Shown piece by piece: positions 1-8,759 of a stretch of DNA of 64,000 nt. This stretch comes from Sporosarcina sp. Te-1 (GTDB lineage: Bacteria; Bacillota; Bacilli; Bacillales_A; Planococcaceae). Made by a program: the position numbers and the translations under genes. The notes beneath the pieces are model-generated. The model was not told the DNA's origin and did no database searches. It worked only from the letters and a program-made list of their open reading frames with translations. Location: NCBI RefSeq assembly GCF_017498505.1, contig NZ_CP071798.1, positions 3,707,501 to 3,771,500 on the forward strand, in the 5' to 3' direction. Positions within the stretch are counted from its first letter, which is position 1; each line of letters begins with the position of its first letter.

Positions 1-1
1 A

Positions 2-91
2 GCTATGTTTTACAAATTATCCGAGAACGATAAGGAATTACACGAGTTAATTAGGAAAAAGTTGGATAAGTGGGAAAGCAAAATCAGTTAA
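2..91 (+). CDS. C-terminal end of a gene cut by the window edge
   Basis: Frame 2 is open from the first base and ends at TAA 89-91. It gives about 29 charged residues (ending KWESKIS). The family cannot be named from so little. No clear terminator follows, and nothing else was recognised between here and the racemase at 291. Confidence 0.4.
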   Translation, partial: AMFYKLSENDKELHELIRKKLDKWESKIS

Positions 92-290
92 CGAATTTTC
101 GTTCGTTTAGTAAAAAAGTAAAAAATTTTAATTATACCTTCTTTAACTAACGGAAGTATTTGTTCAACAAGGCTTTGCAATGATCTTCTACAATCGGGCG
201 CAGTTGTTGAATAAGAACTAAGAAGAGATTTTTGTAGGTTATTCAAAGCTAATATTAGATGGAAAAAAACAGAGAAATGGAGGAGTTAAA

Positions 291-983
291 GTGAAGGTTA
301 TCGGTCTTATTGGTGGAATGAGTTGGGAATCTTCTGTTGAGTATTATCGGATTATTAACGAAGAGGTGAAAAGAAGATTAGGAGGGCTACATTCAGCAAA
401 ATGTCTTTTATACAGCGTCGATTTTGATGAAATTGAACGTTATCAATCAAAGGGTGACTGGGAAAAGGCCGGTGAAGTGCTAGGTAACGCTGCACGTTCT
501 TTGGAAAAAGGCGGAGCTGACTTTATTGTTATTTGTACCAATACGATGCACAAAGTTATAGGAAACATCCAATCGAGAATCAATGTACCCCTTTTGCATA
601 TAGCTGATGCAACAGCAAGCCAAATTAAAGAAGAAGGAATTAATTCAGTTGGATTACTTGGCACAAGGTACACAATGGAGCAAGATTTTTATAAATCACG
701 GTTGGAATCCAATGGGATAAAAGTTATTGTGCCTAATAATGGTAATGAAAGAGAGATTATAAACAAGATTATTTACGAAGAGTTATGTCTGGGTAAGATT
801 CATCAAGAATCAAGGGATTATTTTAAAAAAATAATTCATGGTTTAATTGAATCTGGAGCCGAAGGGATTATATTAGGCTGTACAGAAATTGGATTATTGG
901 TAAAGCCAGGGGATTCTAAAGTCCCTTTGTTTGATACAACTTACATACATGCCTGCGAAGCCGTAAAAATATCTTTAAAATAA
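291..983 (+). CDS. Aspartate/glutamate racemase family protein
   Basis: This 230-residue protein matches the Asp/Glu racemase family (RacX/YgeA type), cofactor-independent enzymes that invert amino acids with two cysteines as acid and base. Visible are an N-terminal GLIGGMSWESS segment typical of the subfamily, Cys82 in the VICTNTMH motif and Cys197 in the LGCTEI motif, so both catalytic cysteines are present. Length is normal. The start is GTG at 291, preceded by GGAGGAG at 279-285. The gene stands alone: the next sequence is an insertion-element remnant on the other strand. A role in making D-amino acids for the cell wall or for signalling is an inference; the substrate cannot be read from the sequence. 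Confidence 0.85.
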   Translation: MKVIGLIGGMSWESSVEYYRIINEEVKRRLGGLHSAKCLLYSVDFDEIERYQSKGDWEKAGEVLGNAARSLEKGGADFIVICTNTMHKVIGNIQSRINVPLLHIADATASQIKEEGINSVGLLGTRYTMEQDFYKSRLESNGIKVIVPNNGNEREIINKIIYEELCLGKIHQESRDYFKKIIHGLIESGAEGIILGCTEIGLLVKPGDSKVPLFDTTYIHACEAVKISLK

Positions 984-1108
984 GGTTATTTATTTTCCCC
1001 CATCTAAGTAGGAGGGGAGTATGTGTATTGGAAGTATTTAACTTAAATAACTTATTATAACCTTGACATTTCCTTATTGCGGGTGGTGTCAGCTTCGCTG
1101 GTACTACC

Positions 1109-1402
1109 CTAAATAGATAAGCATTTTGAGAGTCGAGTGACAAAACAGAAAAGAGAGCGAGGAGTCTTATAAGCTGCCCTCCAGCGTTCGGAAGCAGATT
1201 TGATTCTTTGTATGCCAATGATTTCAGTATCAAATCTTGCTTCTTCAAAGATCTGCCTCAAAAACTTCCCCTTATTGAATTCAGAGACAAAACGTTGTTT
1301 AAACTCATCAGAGTAGGTAATTCCCTTGGTACTGACAGACCTCACGTATGGGTTTTTAGAAAGTGTTACAATTTCTTTCTCTGTAAATTGCTTTTTACTC
1401 AT
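1109..1402 (-). pseudogene. Truncated IS3-type OrfA/HTH protein
   Basis: The first ~73 residues (MSKKQFTEKEIVTLSKNPYV to SASERWRAAYK) resemble the helix-turn-helix protein encoded first in IS3-family elements of Bacillales. After WRAAYK the similarity stops and the frame runs into unrelated sequence, so the gene has lost its C-terminus. No OrfB (DDE integrase) is present downstream on the minus strand. The ATG start at 1402 has a plausible upstream region inside the element end. The recognition rests on recalled family sequence and was not searched. Confidence 0.65.
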
Positions 1403-1457
1403 GTTTCTCCATCTCCATATAATCTCGTGGTTGTGTTTTTACATTATACAAAAAAGC

Positions 1458-1500
1458 ACCCTATAGAGAGCACTTTTTTAAAGTGTCTACTCTATAGGGT
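1458..1500. repeat. Inverted repeat at the IS end
   Basis: ACCCTATAGAG (1458-1468) is the exact reverse complement of CTCTATAGGGT (1490-1500). The interior adds CACTTT and AAAGTG around a short loop. A hairpin this close to the outer edge may shield the orfA start from outside transcription, as in some insertion sequences. That role is an inference. Confidence 0.75.
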
Positions 1501-1633
1501 ACATTTTATTGTAGGCAGGCGGCTTTTTTGTATTTCATAAATTTGGATGTTTTATGTGATATTCATACTGCTATTTTGGTGATCGTTTGGTAAAATTAAA
1601 CTAGAATGGTTGATTGGAAAGGGGTGAGTGTAG

Positions 1634-2224
1634 TTGCGCAACCGGACAAAAAAAGAGCAAAAAGTGATAGATGAGGCAATTGGTTTGGTCATCTTGCTTG
1701 CGGGGGTAGCTGGTTGGTATGGTACGGGAAACATTAAGGGAGCAGGCATTGGGGCGGGTATCGGGTTTGCGGTCGTAATAGCTATTACGATTTGGCGCTC
1801 GGTTCGTTTTTCTAAAAGAATGAAACGTTCTGGAATTGCAGAAATCGACCAGATGACAGGCAGACAATTTGAAGAGTATGTTGGAATCCTTTTCAAAAAC
1901 CAAGGCTACGGTGTTACCTATACACCGACGACAGGTGATTTCGGTGCAGATTTGATTCTAAAAAAAGGGAATGAAGTGGTAGTTGTTCAAGCAAAGCGGT
2001 ACAAGCAGTCTGTCGGTATTAAAGCGGTTCAGGAAGTGATCCCTGCCATAAAGATGTATAACGCGAACGCTGCCTGGGTCATTACAAACAGTACATATAC
2101 GAAACAGGTAAGGGAATTGGCGAAGCGCAACCGGGTTCGTATGATTGATCGTGACGAATTGATCCGGATGAGTATTGAGCTGAAGAATTCAGAGGACGTG
2201 CCAGTAAAGCAAGCCGCCCGATAA
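1634..2224 (+). CDS. Membrane-anchored Mrr-like restriction endonuclease domain protein
   Basis: This protein has 196 residues. Residues ~14-55 hold a hydrophobic, Gly/Ala-rich stretch that can form one or two membrane helices. Residues ~72-185 form an Mrr_cat-type nuclease core with the GDFGADL motif (Asp106) and QAK (Gln119, Lys121), the D...QxK arrangement of Mrr/type IV restriction endonucleases. This catalytic fold usually cuts modified DNA, but short membrane-attached members occur widely in Firmicutes without a known target. The start is TTG at 1634 after GAAAGGGGTGAG. No methylase or specificity subunit is adjacent, so it is not a complete restriction-modification system. The gene is solitary. 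Confidence 0.8.
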   Translation: MRNRTKKEQKVIDEAIGLVILLAGVAGWYGTGNIKGAGIGAGIGFAVVIAITIWRSVRFSKRMKRSGIAEIDQMTGRQFEEYVGILFKNQGYGVTYTPTTGDFGADLILKKGNEVVVVQAKRYKQSVGIKAVQEVIPAIKMYNANAAWVITNSTYTKQVRELAKRNRVRMIDRDELIRMSIELKNSEDVPVKQAAR

Positions 2225-2362
2225 TAGTCTGTAAAATGTTAAGACCAATTATAGGCCTTTTTGAATGTGAAAAGGTTAATAACTGGTTTTACTAGAACGA
2301 TAACTCAAGATATTTTAGAACTGCTAATATACTGGAATAGATAAGTAGTTTTCAGACAGCTG

Positions 2363-2409
2363 ATTGGCTGGCATGTAGACGGTATAATACCGGACTCATG
2401 CCAGCCAAT
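2363..2409. repeat. 13-bp perfect inverted repeat with an inner hairpin
   Basis: ATTGGCTGGCATG (2363-2375) pairs exactly with CATGCCAGCCAAT (2397-2409). Between them CGGTAT and ATACCG (2380-2392) can form a second stem. The tail is only moderately T-rich (TTCTGTTTG), so it is a possible but imperfect terminator for the Mrr-like gene. Confidence 0.6.
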
Positions 2410-2663
2410 TTCTGTTTGATTTGTTTATTGGATTTACACCTAAATGCCCCTCTTCAATTTTTCATGTGTTCGCATAGTTACCCATCAAATAACTAAACAA
2501 TGTAGCACGGTAACTAGGATTAAGTTCCCTATCGATTTTTGCGTAGCTCTGCCCTGCGGACAGTGCAATTAAAACGAATCAACTTGACAGCCGGCTCCGT
2601 TGTTGAGCTTTCTAAATGGCGATGGAGCACTGCAGAATGCAACTTGAAACGTAAAAAAACTAA

Positions 2664-2692
2664 TTGACAGCAGATTCACTAGTAAGGATAAT
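2664..2692 (+). promoter_or_regulatory. Near-consensus sigma-A promoter of the SLH/TetR operon
   Basis: The -35 is TTGACA (2664-2669), followed by a 17-bp spacer and the -10 GATAAT (2687-2692). This predicts transcription from about 2699. The -10 runs into the inverted repeat at 2688-2729, so a protein bound there would block the promoter. Confidence 0.85.
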
Positions 2693-2729
2693 ACTCGTTA
2701 GTAACATATATATTACTAACGAGTATTAT
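2688..2729. promoter_or_regulatory. 17-bp perfect inverted repeat, putative TetR-type operator
   Basis: ATAATACTCGTTAGTAA (2688-2704) and its exact reverse complement TTACTAACGAGTATTAT (2713-2729) are separated by 8 bases. The repeat covers the -10 hexamer and the predicted start site. The regulator encoded at 7803 in the same operon is the natural candidate to bind it. A partial half-site (GTTAGTA) also occurs just after the surface-protein gene, near 7727. Confidence 0.75.
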
Positions 2730-2778
2730 TATGGAGAAAAATAAGTTTCTCAAAAAAAATAGGGATTAGGAGGTTAAA

Positions 2779-2838
2779 ATGATGGCTGATTTTTTACTAT
2801 GTAAATACACGAGGAGGATTGAGGGTGAAAGAAAATAA
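2779..2838 (+). CDS. 19-residue leader ORF overlapping the surface-protein start
   Basis: A strong Shine-Dalgarno sequence (AGGAGG, 2768-2773) lies 5 bases before ATG 2779. The reading frame (MMADFLLCKYTRRIEGERK) ends at TAA 2836-2838, inside the surface-protein gene that begins at GTG 2825. The overlap suggests translational coupling or a regulatory leader peptide. No homology is recognised. The evidence is the ribosome binding site and position only. Confidence 0.45.
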   Translation: MMADFLLCKYTRRIEGERK

Positions 2839-5800
2839 TAAGTTATTTTTAGCAGCTGTAGCTTGCTCACTGGCCATCAGTACGGTTGTCGCAGATCGCC
2901 CCACAGAAGCATACGGTAAAGTCCATTTGTTCACTGATATCCCCCCTGGGAGTCAATATGAGGATGCCTTAGCGAGCTTGGCTCAACAGCAGATAATTTC
3001 CGGCTATCCGGATGGAACCTATCGTCCGTCAGAAAATTTGAAGCGTCGTCATGCCGCAGTTATTCTAGCTCGAGCTCTCCAACTCGATGTAAAGAATGTG
3101 GAGAATCCAGGTTTCCATGATATTAAGGAAAGCTCTGATTACTACAACTCGATTGCTGCGCTAGTAAAAGCCGGCATATTCCAAGGATATCCTGATGGCA
3201 CATTTAAGCCTGACCAACCGCTGACCCGAGCGCAGCTAGCGAAGATTCTGACAGTCGCTTATCAGCTGCCTGAAGAGGAATCGGAAGTAAATCCTTTTCG
3301 GGATATACATGCTGCCAAGTGGTATGCGCCGTATGTGGCAACTTTAAGCAATAACAAAATAACAATAGGGACTACACCGACAACCTATTCGCCTAATGAT
3401 CCAGTGACACGCGGTCAAATGGCTTTATTTCTGTACCGATGCCAACAAGTGGTGCAGCAGCCAGCAGAGAAAAGTATTGAGTCTGAGGTATTGGCTATCC
3501 ATGCAGATTCAATTCAATTGGGTGACGAAACCTACAGATTGACAGCTGAGCAAAGAAAGTGGATCAACCCGAAAAATAGTTCGTCATTTAAAAATGCAGT
3601 AATGAGAGTTCGGGTTGTAGGGGATAAAATCAATGCAATTGAAACGATAACATTCCGTGCTGATAGCAATTTAATCAGTAGCCAAACTAACTTGGCAACA
3701 GTATTGGATGGAAATGGGGCCGTAATAGATGCAAAGATGTTGATAGAAGGCGGCAACGTATCCCTCCAAAACTTTACGTTAACAAACGATTTAGAGGTAA
3801 ACAGTAGTACTACGAAAAATACGATTTATGTAGATAATGTGAGAATAAAAGGAGCAACTATACTGACGAGGTCCTCTAAGAATACGGACTCGTCAGCGAA
3901 TACAGACGTTCTTAATACCGAAATAAATTTTCGTAGTTCAGGCATACAATCTATGAGAGTCGAGGCTAACGGATTTTCTATAAAGATCACAGATGACACT
4001 TCTATTAACGATGTTACCTTTTTAGCTAGTTCCGCCATTGAGGCGGATGCAAACATACTCATTCCAGCTGTCAGAGTCGCCTCCAAGGAATTAATAGAGC
4101 TAACGTTCAATGCAGGTATTCATTCGCTCTTTCTTGGAAATGAGAATAGTAGAATTTCGCTCGAAAACAAGGCCAAAATTGAAAATGTATATATAGCTTC
4201 AGCAGATGCCGTACCATATATATTTCAAAACTATGAGAAGAATCAACATAAAATCCTTAGGATTAACGGACGTTTAAATATAGAAGTCCCTTTACCGGTG
4301 AAGGAAACTATTGATAATAGCGAGGGAGGAACTTATGAACCGCCTGAGTCATCAGAAAACAGTAGCTTGCGTGGGGCAAAAGCCGCTGTTGCTGCATTAT
4401 TCTCAGATGAACATAAAACAGCGTTACGAGCAGGCGTGAATCAGGCTGCAATCAATGCTGCAAAAGAGAAAGTGGAAAAACTGACGAATGGTACTGAAAA
4501 GACATCTTTACTGGCGGACATTCTTAAAGCACAGGATTTTTTAACAGCACAACTAGAGGCTGCAGAGACACTGCGATTGGCTACGGAAGCTGTAAATAAT
4601 CTGTTTGTGAACAGCTCAAAAACAAAGTTAAAAGATCATGTACGTCAAGCGGATATTGACTTAGCGAAAGAAAAAGTGGAACAAGTGGCCGACGGTGCCG
4701 ACAAAGTGGCCTTAGAGGAAGCTATTGAAACTGCACAGCGTTTACTTAATCAAGTAGCGACGCCGCCTGCTTTAAATGCGATAACATTAGATTCAGAAAC
4801 CGTCCAAATCAAGTTCAACGAGAATGCAGAGTGGAGAGAGAAAATCAAAAGTGTGCATCTAGATGGGAATTCGTCTCCTATCCATCATGGCATGGTAGAC
4901 AAGTCGGAATCTGGAAATATAACAATTAATCTCAAGGGGACTGAATTGAGCCCCGGATTACATGAACTTATTATAAAAGCAGATGGATATGCAGATGCTA
5001 AAGTTACATTTGAGGTGCCTGCACCCATAACACCACCTATATTAGCAGGGATAGTACCAAGTCTGGAAACTGTTCATATTACATTTACAGATGATGCTGA
5101 GTGGAGAGGAAAGATTACAGGCATCTACCGAGAAGGAAGTACATCTCCAATCCAACCTTCGAGAGTGAAAACCACTGCTGGCATGATCATGATCGATCTA
5201 AAGGATGATGCCTTGAGTCCGGGCACACAGAGATTCATTGTGAAGGCAGAGGGGTATGCGGATGCTATCGTCACAATCGAAGTGCCTACTCCAATCGAGC
5301 CGCCTGCTTTATCTGGAATCGTTTTAAATCCGGAAACCGTGGAAATTACATTTATCGACGATGCAGAGTGGAGAGGAAACATCACAGGCGTCTATCAAGA
5401 GGGAAGTACATCTCCAATTCATCCTTCAAGAGTGGAAACGACCGCAGGAAAGATCTTAGTTGACCTAAAAGATGATGCCTTGAGTCCGGGCATACAGAAA
5501 ATTCTTGTGAAAGCGGATGGGTATGCAGATGCTATCGTCACAATTAATGTACCTACTCTAATCGAATCGCCTACTTTAACTGGAATCGTGTTAAATCCAG
5601 AAACCGTGGAAATTACATTTATCGACGATGCAAGGTGGAGAGGAAACATCACAGATATCTATCAAGAGGGAAGTACATCTCCAATCCATCCATCGAGAGT
5701 GAAAACCACTGTTGGAAGGATCATGATCGATCTAAAGGATGATGCCTTGAGTCCAGGCATACAGAGATTAATTGTGAAGGCAGAGGGGTATGCAGATGCT

Positions 5801-7714
5801 ATCGTCACACTCGTAGTGCCTACTCCAATCGAGCCGCCTGCTATATCTGGACTCGTGTTAAATCCGGAAACCGTGGAAATTACATTTATCGACGATACAA
5901 GGTGGAGAGGAAACATCACAGGCGTCTATAAAGAGGGAAGTACATCTCCAATCCATCCATCGAGAGTGAAAATTACTGCAGGAAGGATCATGATCGATGT
6001 AAAGGATGATGCCTTGAGTCCAGGCACACAGAGATTCATTGTGAAGGCAGAGGGGTATGCGGATGCTATCGTCACAATCGAAGTGCCTATTCCAATCGAA
6101 CCGCCTGCTTTATCTGGACTCGTGTTAAATCCGGAAAACATCCAGGTTACATTTATCGAGAATGCCGAGTGGAGAGGGAAAATTACTGGTATCTATAAGG
6201 AAGGAAGTACATCCCCCATTCACCCATCAAGGGTAAACATAACGACTGAAGGATTGATCACGATTAACTTAACAGATGCTGCATTGAGCCCCGGAATACA
6301 GAAACTGATTGTAAAAGCAGATGGATATGCAGATGCCGTCGTGATACTTGAAGTCCCGATACCGTTGACTGCGCCGTCATTAACTGGAACAGCCCCAAAT
6401 GGAGAAAATGTGAAAATTACATTTACCGATAACCCAGAGTGGAGAGGGAAAATCACAGGCATCTATAAAGAGGGAAGTACCTCTCCAATCCATCATTCAA
6501 GGGTAGAGACGACCGCAGGAATGATCATAATTGATCTAAAAGATGCTGCGTTGAGTCCGGGCATACAGAAATTTCTTGTGAAAGCGGATGGGTATGCAGA
6601 TGCCATCGTCACAATTGAAGTACCTGCGCCGATAGAACCTCCTGCTTTATCTGGAGTCGTGATAAATCCGGAAAACATCCAGGTTACATTTATCGAGAAT
6701 GCCGAGTGGAGAGGGAAAATTACTGGTATCTATAAAGAGGGAACCACTTCACCGATTCATTTTTCAAGAGTGAACACAACGACCGAGGGATTGATCACGA
6801 TCGACTTAACAGGTGCTGCATTGAGCCCTGGAATACAGAAATTGACTGTAAAAGCAGAGGGGTATGCAGATGCTATCGTGACAATCGAAGTCCCGATGCC
6901 GTTAGCTGCGCCGCCGTTAACCGGAACAATCCTGAATGCAGAAAATGTGAAACTTACATTTGCCGATAATCCAGAGTGGAGAGAGAGAATCAAAGGGGTC
7001 TACAAGGAGGGAAGTACATCTCCAATTCATTTCTCAAGGGTAGACACAACGACTGAGGGATTGATCACGATCAATTTAACTGGTGCTGCATTGAGCCCTG
7101 GAATACAAAAACTGACTGTAAAAGCAGAGGGGTATGCAGATGCAGTCGTGACAATCGAAGTCCCGATGCCGTTGGCTGCGCCGCCGTTAACTGGCACAGT
7201 CCTGAATGCAGAAAATGTGAAACTTACATTTGCCGATGATCCAGAGTGGAGGGAGAGAATCGAAGGGGTCTACAAGGAAGGAAGTACATCTCCAATTCAT
7301 TCCTCAAGGGTAGACACAACGACTGAGGGATTGATCACGATCAATTTAACTGGTGCTGCATTGAGCCCGGGCATTCTGGAACTAATTGTGAAGTCAGAAG
7401 GCTATGCGGATGCCGTAGTAATAATAGAAGTGCCTGAGCCGATAGCACCGCCTTCTTTATCTGCAATATCGCCCAACTCAGAAACCATCCAAATTATATT
7501 TACTGATGATGCGGAGTGGCGAGGAAAAATAACAGGTGTGTATAAAAATGGAAACTCGGTTCCGGTACACTTCTCAAGGGTTATAACGACCGTCGAAGGA
7601 GTAATTACAATTGATCTTACTGATGACGCATTGAATCCAGGGTCACATGAATTTACCGTAAAAGCGGATGGATATGCAGACGCGTCGGTAAGAATTTTAA
7701 TTGGTCTTGATTAA
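2825..7714 (+). CDS. Giant SLH-anchored surface protein with tandem HID-like repeats
   Basis: This is a secreted cell-surface protein of ~1629 residues. GTG 2825 is chosen over TTG 2819 because GGAGG (2813-2817) is 7 bases before it. A signal peptide (~1-24) is followed by three S-layer homology domains (~32-88, 92-148, 154-210), which bind secondary cell-wall polymer. Residues ~220-505 are beta-rich and unrecognised. Residues ~515-645 are two related helical repeats of ~66 residues. From ~647 to the end are 11 repeats of 88-90 residues with EWRxxIxxV...SPIH.SRV...LSPG...VKADGYADA, resembling the DUF1533/Shr-like hemoglobin-interacting domain (PF07550). Hemoglobin or heme capture is therefore possible but unproven. 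The operon promoter carries an inverted-repeat operator, and a TetR gene follows after 88 bp without a terminator. Confidence 0.85.
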   Translation: MKENNKLFLAAVACSLAISTVVADRPTEAYGKVHLFTDIPPGSQYEDALASLAQQQIISGYPDGTYRPSENLKRRHAAVILARALQLDVKNVENPGFHDIKESSDYYNSIAALVKAGIFQGYPDGTFKPDQPLTRAQLAKILTVAYQLPEEESEVNPFRDIHAAKWYAPYVATLSNNKITIGTTPTTYSPNDPVTRGQMALFLYRCQQVVQQPAEKSIESEVLAIHADSIQLGDETYRLTAEQRKWINPKNSSSFKNAVMRVRVVGDKINAIETITFRADSNLISSQTNLATVLDGNGAVIDAKMLIEGGNVSLQNFTLTNDLEVNSSTTKNTIYVDNVRIKGATILTRSSKNTDSSANTDVLNTEINFRSSGIQSMRVEANGFSIKITDDTSINDVTFLASSAIEADANILIPAVRVASKELIELTFNAGIHSLFLGNENSRISLENKAKIENVYIASADAVPYIFQNYEKNQHKILRINGRLNIEVPLPVKETIDNSEGGTYEPPESSENSSLRGAKAAVAALFSDEHKTALRAGVNQAAINAAKEKVEKLTNGTEKTSLLADILKAQDFLTAQLEAAETLRLATEAVNNLFVNSSKTKLKDHVRQADIDLAKEKVEQVADGADKVALEEAIETAQRLLNQVATPPALNAITLDSETVQIKFNENAEWREKIKSVHLDGNSSPIHHGMVDKSESGNITINLKGTELSPGLHELIIKADGYADAKVTFEVPAPITPPILAGIVPSLETVHITFTDDAEWRGKITGIYREGSTSPIQPSRVKTTAGMIMIDLKDDALSPGTQRFIVKAEGYADAIVTIEVPTPIEPPALSGIVLNPETVEITFIDDAEWRGNITGVYQEGSTSPIHPSRVETTAGKILVDLKDDALSPGIQKILVKADGYADAIVTINVPTLIESPTLTGIVLNPETVEITFIDDARWRGNITDIYQEGSTSPIHPSRVKTTVGRIMIDLKDDALSPGIQRLIVKAEGYADAIVTLVVPTPIEPPAISGLVLNPETVEITFIDDTRWRGNITGVYKEGSTSPIHPSRVKITAGRIMIDVKDDALSPGTQRFIVKAEGYADAIVTIEVPIPIEPPALSGLVLNPENIQVTFIENAEWRGKITGIYKEGSTSPIHPSRVNITTEGLITINLTDAALSPGIQKLIVKADGYADAVVILEVPIPLTAPSLTGTAPNGENVKITFTDNPEWRGKITGIYKEGSTSPIHHSRVETTAGMIIIDLKDAALSPGIQKFLVKADGYADAIVTIEVPAPIEPPALSGVVINPENIQVTFIENAEWRGKITGIYKEGTTSPIHFSRVNTTTEGLITIDLTGAALSPGIQKLTVKAEGYADAIVTIEVPMPLAAPPLTGTILNAENVKLTFADNPEWRERIKGVYKEGSTSPIHFSRVDTTTEGLITINLTGAALSPGIQKLTVKAEGYADAVVTIEVPMPLAAPPLTGTVLNAENVKLTFADDPEWRERIEGVYKEGSTSPIHSSRVDTTTEGLITINLTGAALSPGILELIVKSEGYADAVVIIEVPEPIAPPSLSAISPNSETIQIIFTDDAEWRGKITGVYKNGNSVPVHFSRVITTVEGVITIDLTDDALNPGSHEFTVKADGYADASVRILIGLD
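4760..7711 (+). repeat. Eleven in-frame tandem repeats of ~267 bp
   Basis: The repeats encode the HID-like domains of the surface protein. Copies 2-5 are very similar to one another, as are copies 6 and 8, and 9 and 10. For example, the stretch around AATGCAGAAAATGTGAAAC recurs near 6934 and 7203. This pattern indicates recent duplication or gene conversion. Copies 1 and 11, at the edges, are the most diverged, as expected for arrays that grow by unequal crossing over. Confidence 0.9.
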
Positions 7715-7802
7715 TAGTACAATATTGTTAGTACGGAGTTGCTTTCTCAGTTTGCAATGGAAACAAACATCTAGAAATGCATATAGTTTGGAGTTGTTCT
7801 GA

Positions 7803-8399
7803 TTGAATAATAGAGGTCGAAGAAAAGGAGCGGATGGAGAAAAAAGCAGAGAGCTACTGCTGGAAATCGCTGCAAAACAGTTTGCTCTTCATGGGTTTCA
7901 TGAAACAAAAATTAGTGCCATTGTTAAGGAAGCCCATGTCACACAACCAACGTTCTATCTCTACTTCAAAAGCAAAGAAGCTATTTTTCAAGAGCTGGTC
8001 GCCGTGTTTAAAGCCAAATTGTATACATTAGTGGAGCAAAGCCGATTATCTTCTGGTATCGAGCCGGGGAAATTGCAGGATCGCATTGCTTATGGCATTG
8101 CTGCGATTTTCCATCTGTTTCAAGATAATGAACAAGTTGCCCGTATTGGCTTCTTCGCTTCAGAGGAAGCACTTGATATGAAAATGAAAATGGTGGCGCA
8201 AATTGAGGAAAATCTTGTCACAGAAGTGGAAAATGGTTATTTTCACGGAAATGTAGATATTAATACGGTTGCCATAGCAATCGTTGGCGTTATTGAGCAA
8301 CTCACTTTAACAAAATTATGGACGGGATTAAAGACTCCAGAGGAACTCGCCCAGGAAATGACTAGGCTCTTTTTGCATGGGTTGTTGAAGGAGTCATAA
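7803..8399 (+). CDS. TetR/AcrR family transcriptional regulator
   Basis: The protein has 198 residues. The N-terminal ~60 residues hold the TetR helix-turn-helix, with the typical pattern FALHGFHETKISAIVKEAHV followed by TFYLYFKSKEAIF. The C-terminal helical ligand-binding domain is not assignable to a ligand class. The start is TTG 7803 with GGAG about 8 bases upstream. The gene follows the SLH surface protein by 88 bp with no terminator between them, so both are probably co-transcribed. A 17-bp perfect inverted repeat over the operon promoter (2688-2729) is the likely operator, giving autoregulation and control of the surface protein. Binding is inferred from position and symmetry. Confidence 0.9.
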   Translation: MNNRGRRKGADGEKSRELLLEIAAKQFALHGFHETKISAIVKEAHVTQPTFYLYFKSKEAIFQELVAVFKAKLYTLVEQSRLSSGIEPGKLQDRIAYGIAAIFHLFQDNEQVARIGFFASEEALDMKMKMVAQIEENLVTEVENGYFHGNVDINTVAIAIVGVIEQLTLTKLWTGLKTPEELAQEMTRLFLHGLLKES

Positions 8400-8482
8400 A
8401 GAGGATGGGTAAGAACCCTTATTATTAATATTGTTAAAATGACTCAACAAGTAGGGCAGTCTAATAAGTCCCTATACAAAAA

Positions 8483-8518
8483 GGTGGAGAAAAACAGCTC
8501 GTTTTTCTCCATCTTTTG
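8483..8518 (+). terminator. Rho-independent terminator after the TetR gene
   Basis: GGAGAAAAAC (8486-8495) pairs with GTTTTTCTCC (8501-8510), extended by three more pairs including one G-T, followed by TTTTG. Confidence 0.8.
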
Positions 8519-8689
8519 TCTTATACAGATTACAAATAATCTGCCTTCTGCAATACCAGGAGGTCATTGGGTATTTCCGTTATGAGATTTTCGAGACACC
8601 TCCAAAGAGAAAATTGAAAGTGTGCTGAATTAATGGCCGTTAAGGTGAGTGAGATGCGTAGTAAGATGTAAGAAATGAAAAAGAACATA

Positions 8690-8718
8690 TTGACACGAAT
8701 TATCGAAATTGTTATCCT
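8690..8718 (+). promoter_or_regulatory. Candidate promoter of the MFS/isomerase operon
   Basis: TTGACA (8690-8695), a 17-bp spacer and TATCCT (8713-8718, 4 of 6 consensus bases). It would start a ~220-base leader containing the hairpin pair described at 8760-8846. A further stem, TTCAATCCCG with CGGGAATTGAA (8722-8749), would lie at the 5' end of that transcript. Confidence 0.5.
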
Positions 8719-8759
8719 AGTTTCAATCCCGTTTCTTGCGGGAATTGAATAAAACATTT

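Larger units (their letters stand above)
1109..1503 (-). mobile_element. Remnant of one end of an IS3-family insertion sequence
   Basis: Read on the minus strand, the element begins at 1503 with TGTACCCTATAGAG, a TG-starting terminus as expected for IS3 elements, followed by a hairpin (1458-1500) and the broken orfA. The other end and orfB are missing. The inner boundary near 1109-1140 marks where homology stops and is approximate. Confidence 0.55.
2225..2818. other. Intergenic region before the SLH surface-protein operon
   Basis: Apart from the stem-loop at 2363-2409, the promoter and operator at 2664-2729 and the leader ORF at 2779, no coding region was seen. 2410-2660 has no recognisable feature. 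Confidence 0.6.

Noticed and set aside
994..1018. C-rich/G-rich stem after the racemase gene as a terminator
   Set aside because: TCCCCC and GGAGGGGA can pair, but no T-run follows on the plus strand.
916..1248. 110-codon minus-strand frame overlapping the IS remnant
   Set aside because: It is a different frame from the OrfA remnant and shows no family pattern. It is likely a chance frame in decayed sequence.
5125..6993. Series of similar antisense frames of 60-86 codons opposite the HID-like repeats
   Set aside because: They recur because the sense repeats recur, and they have no ribosome binding sites. They are shadows of the real gene.
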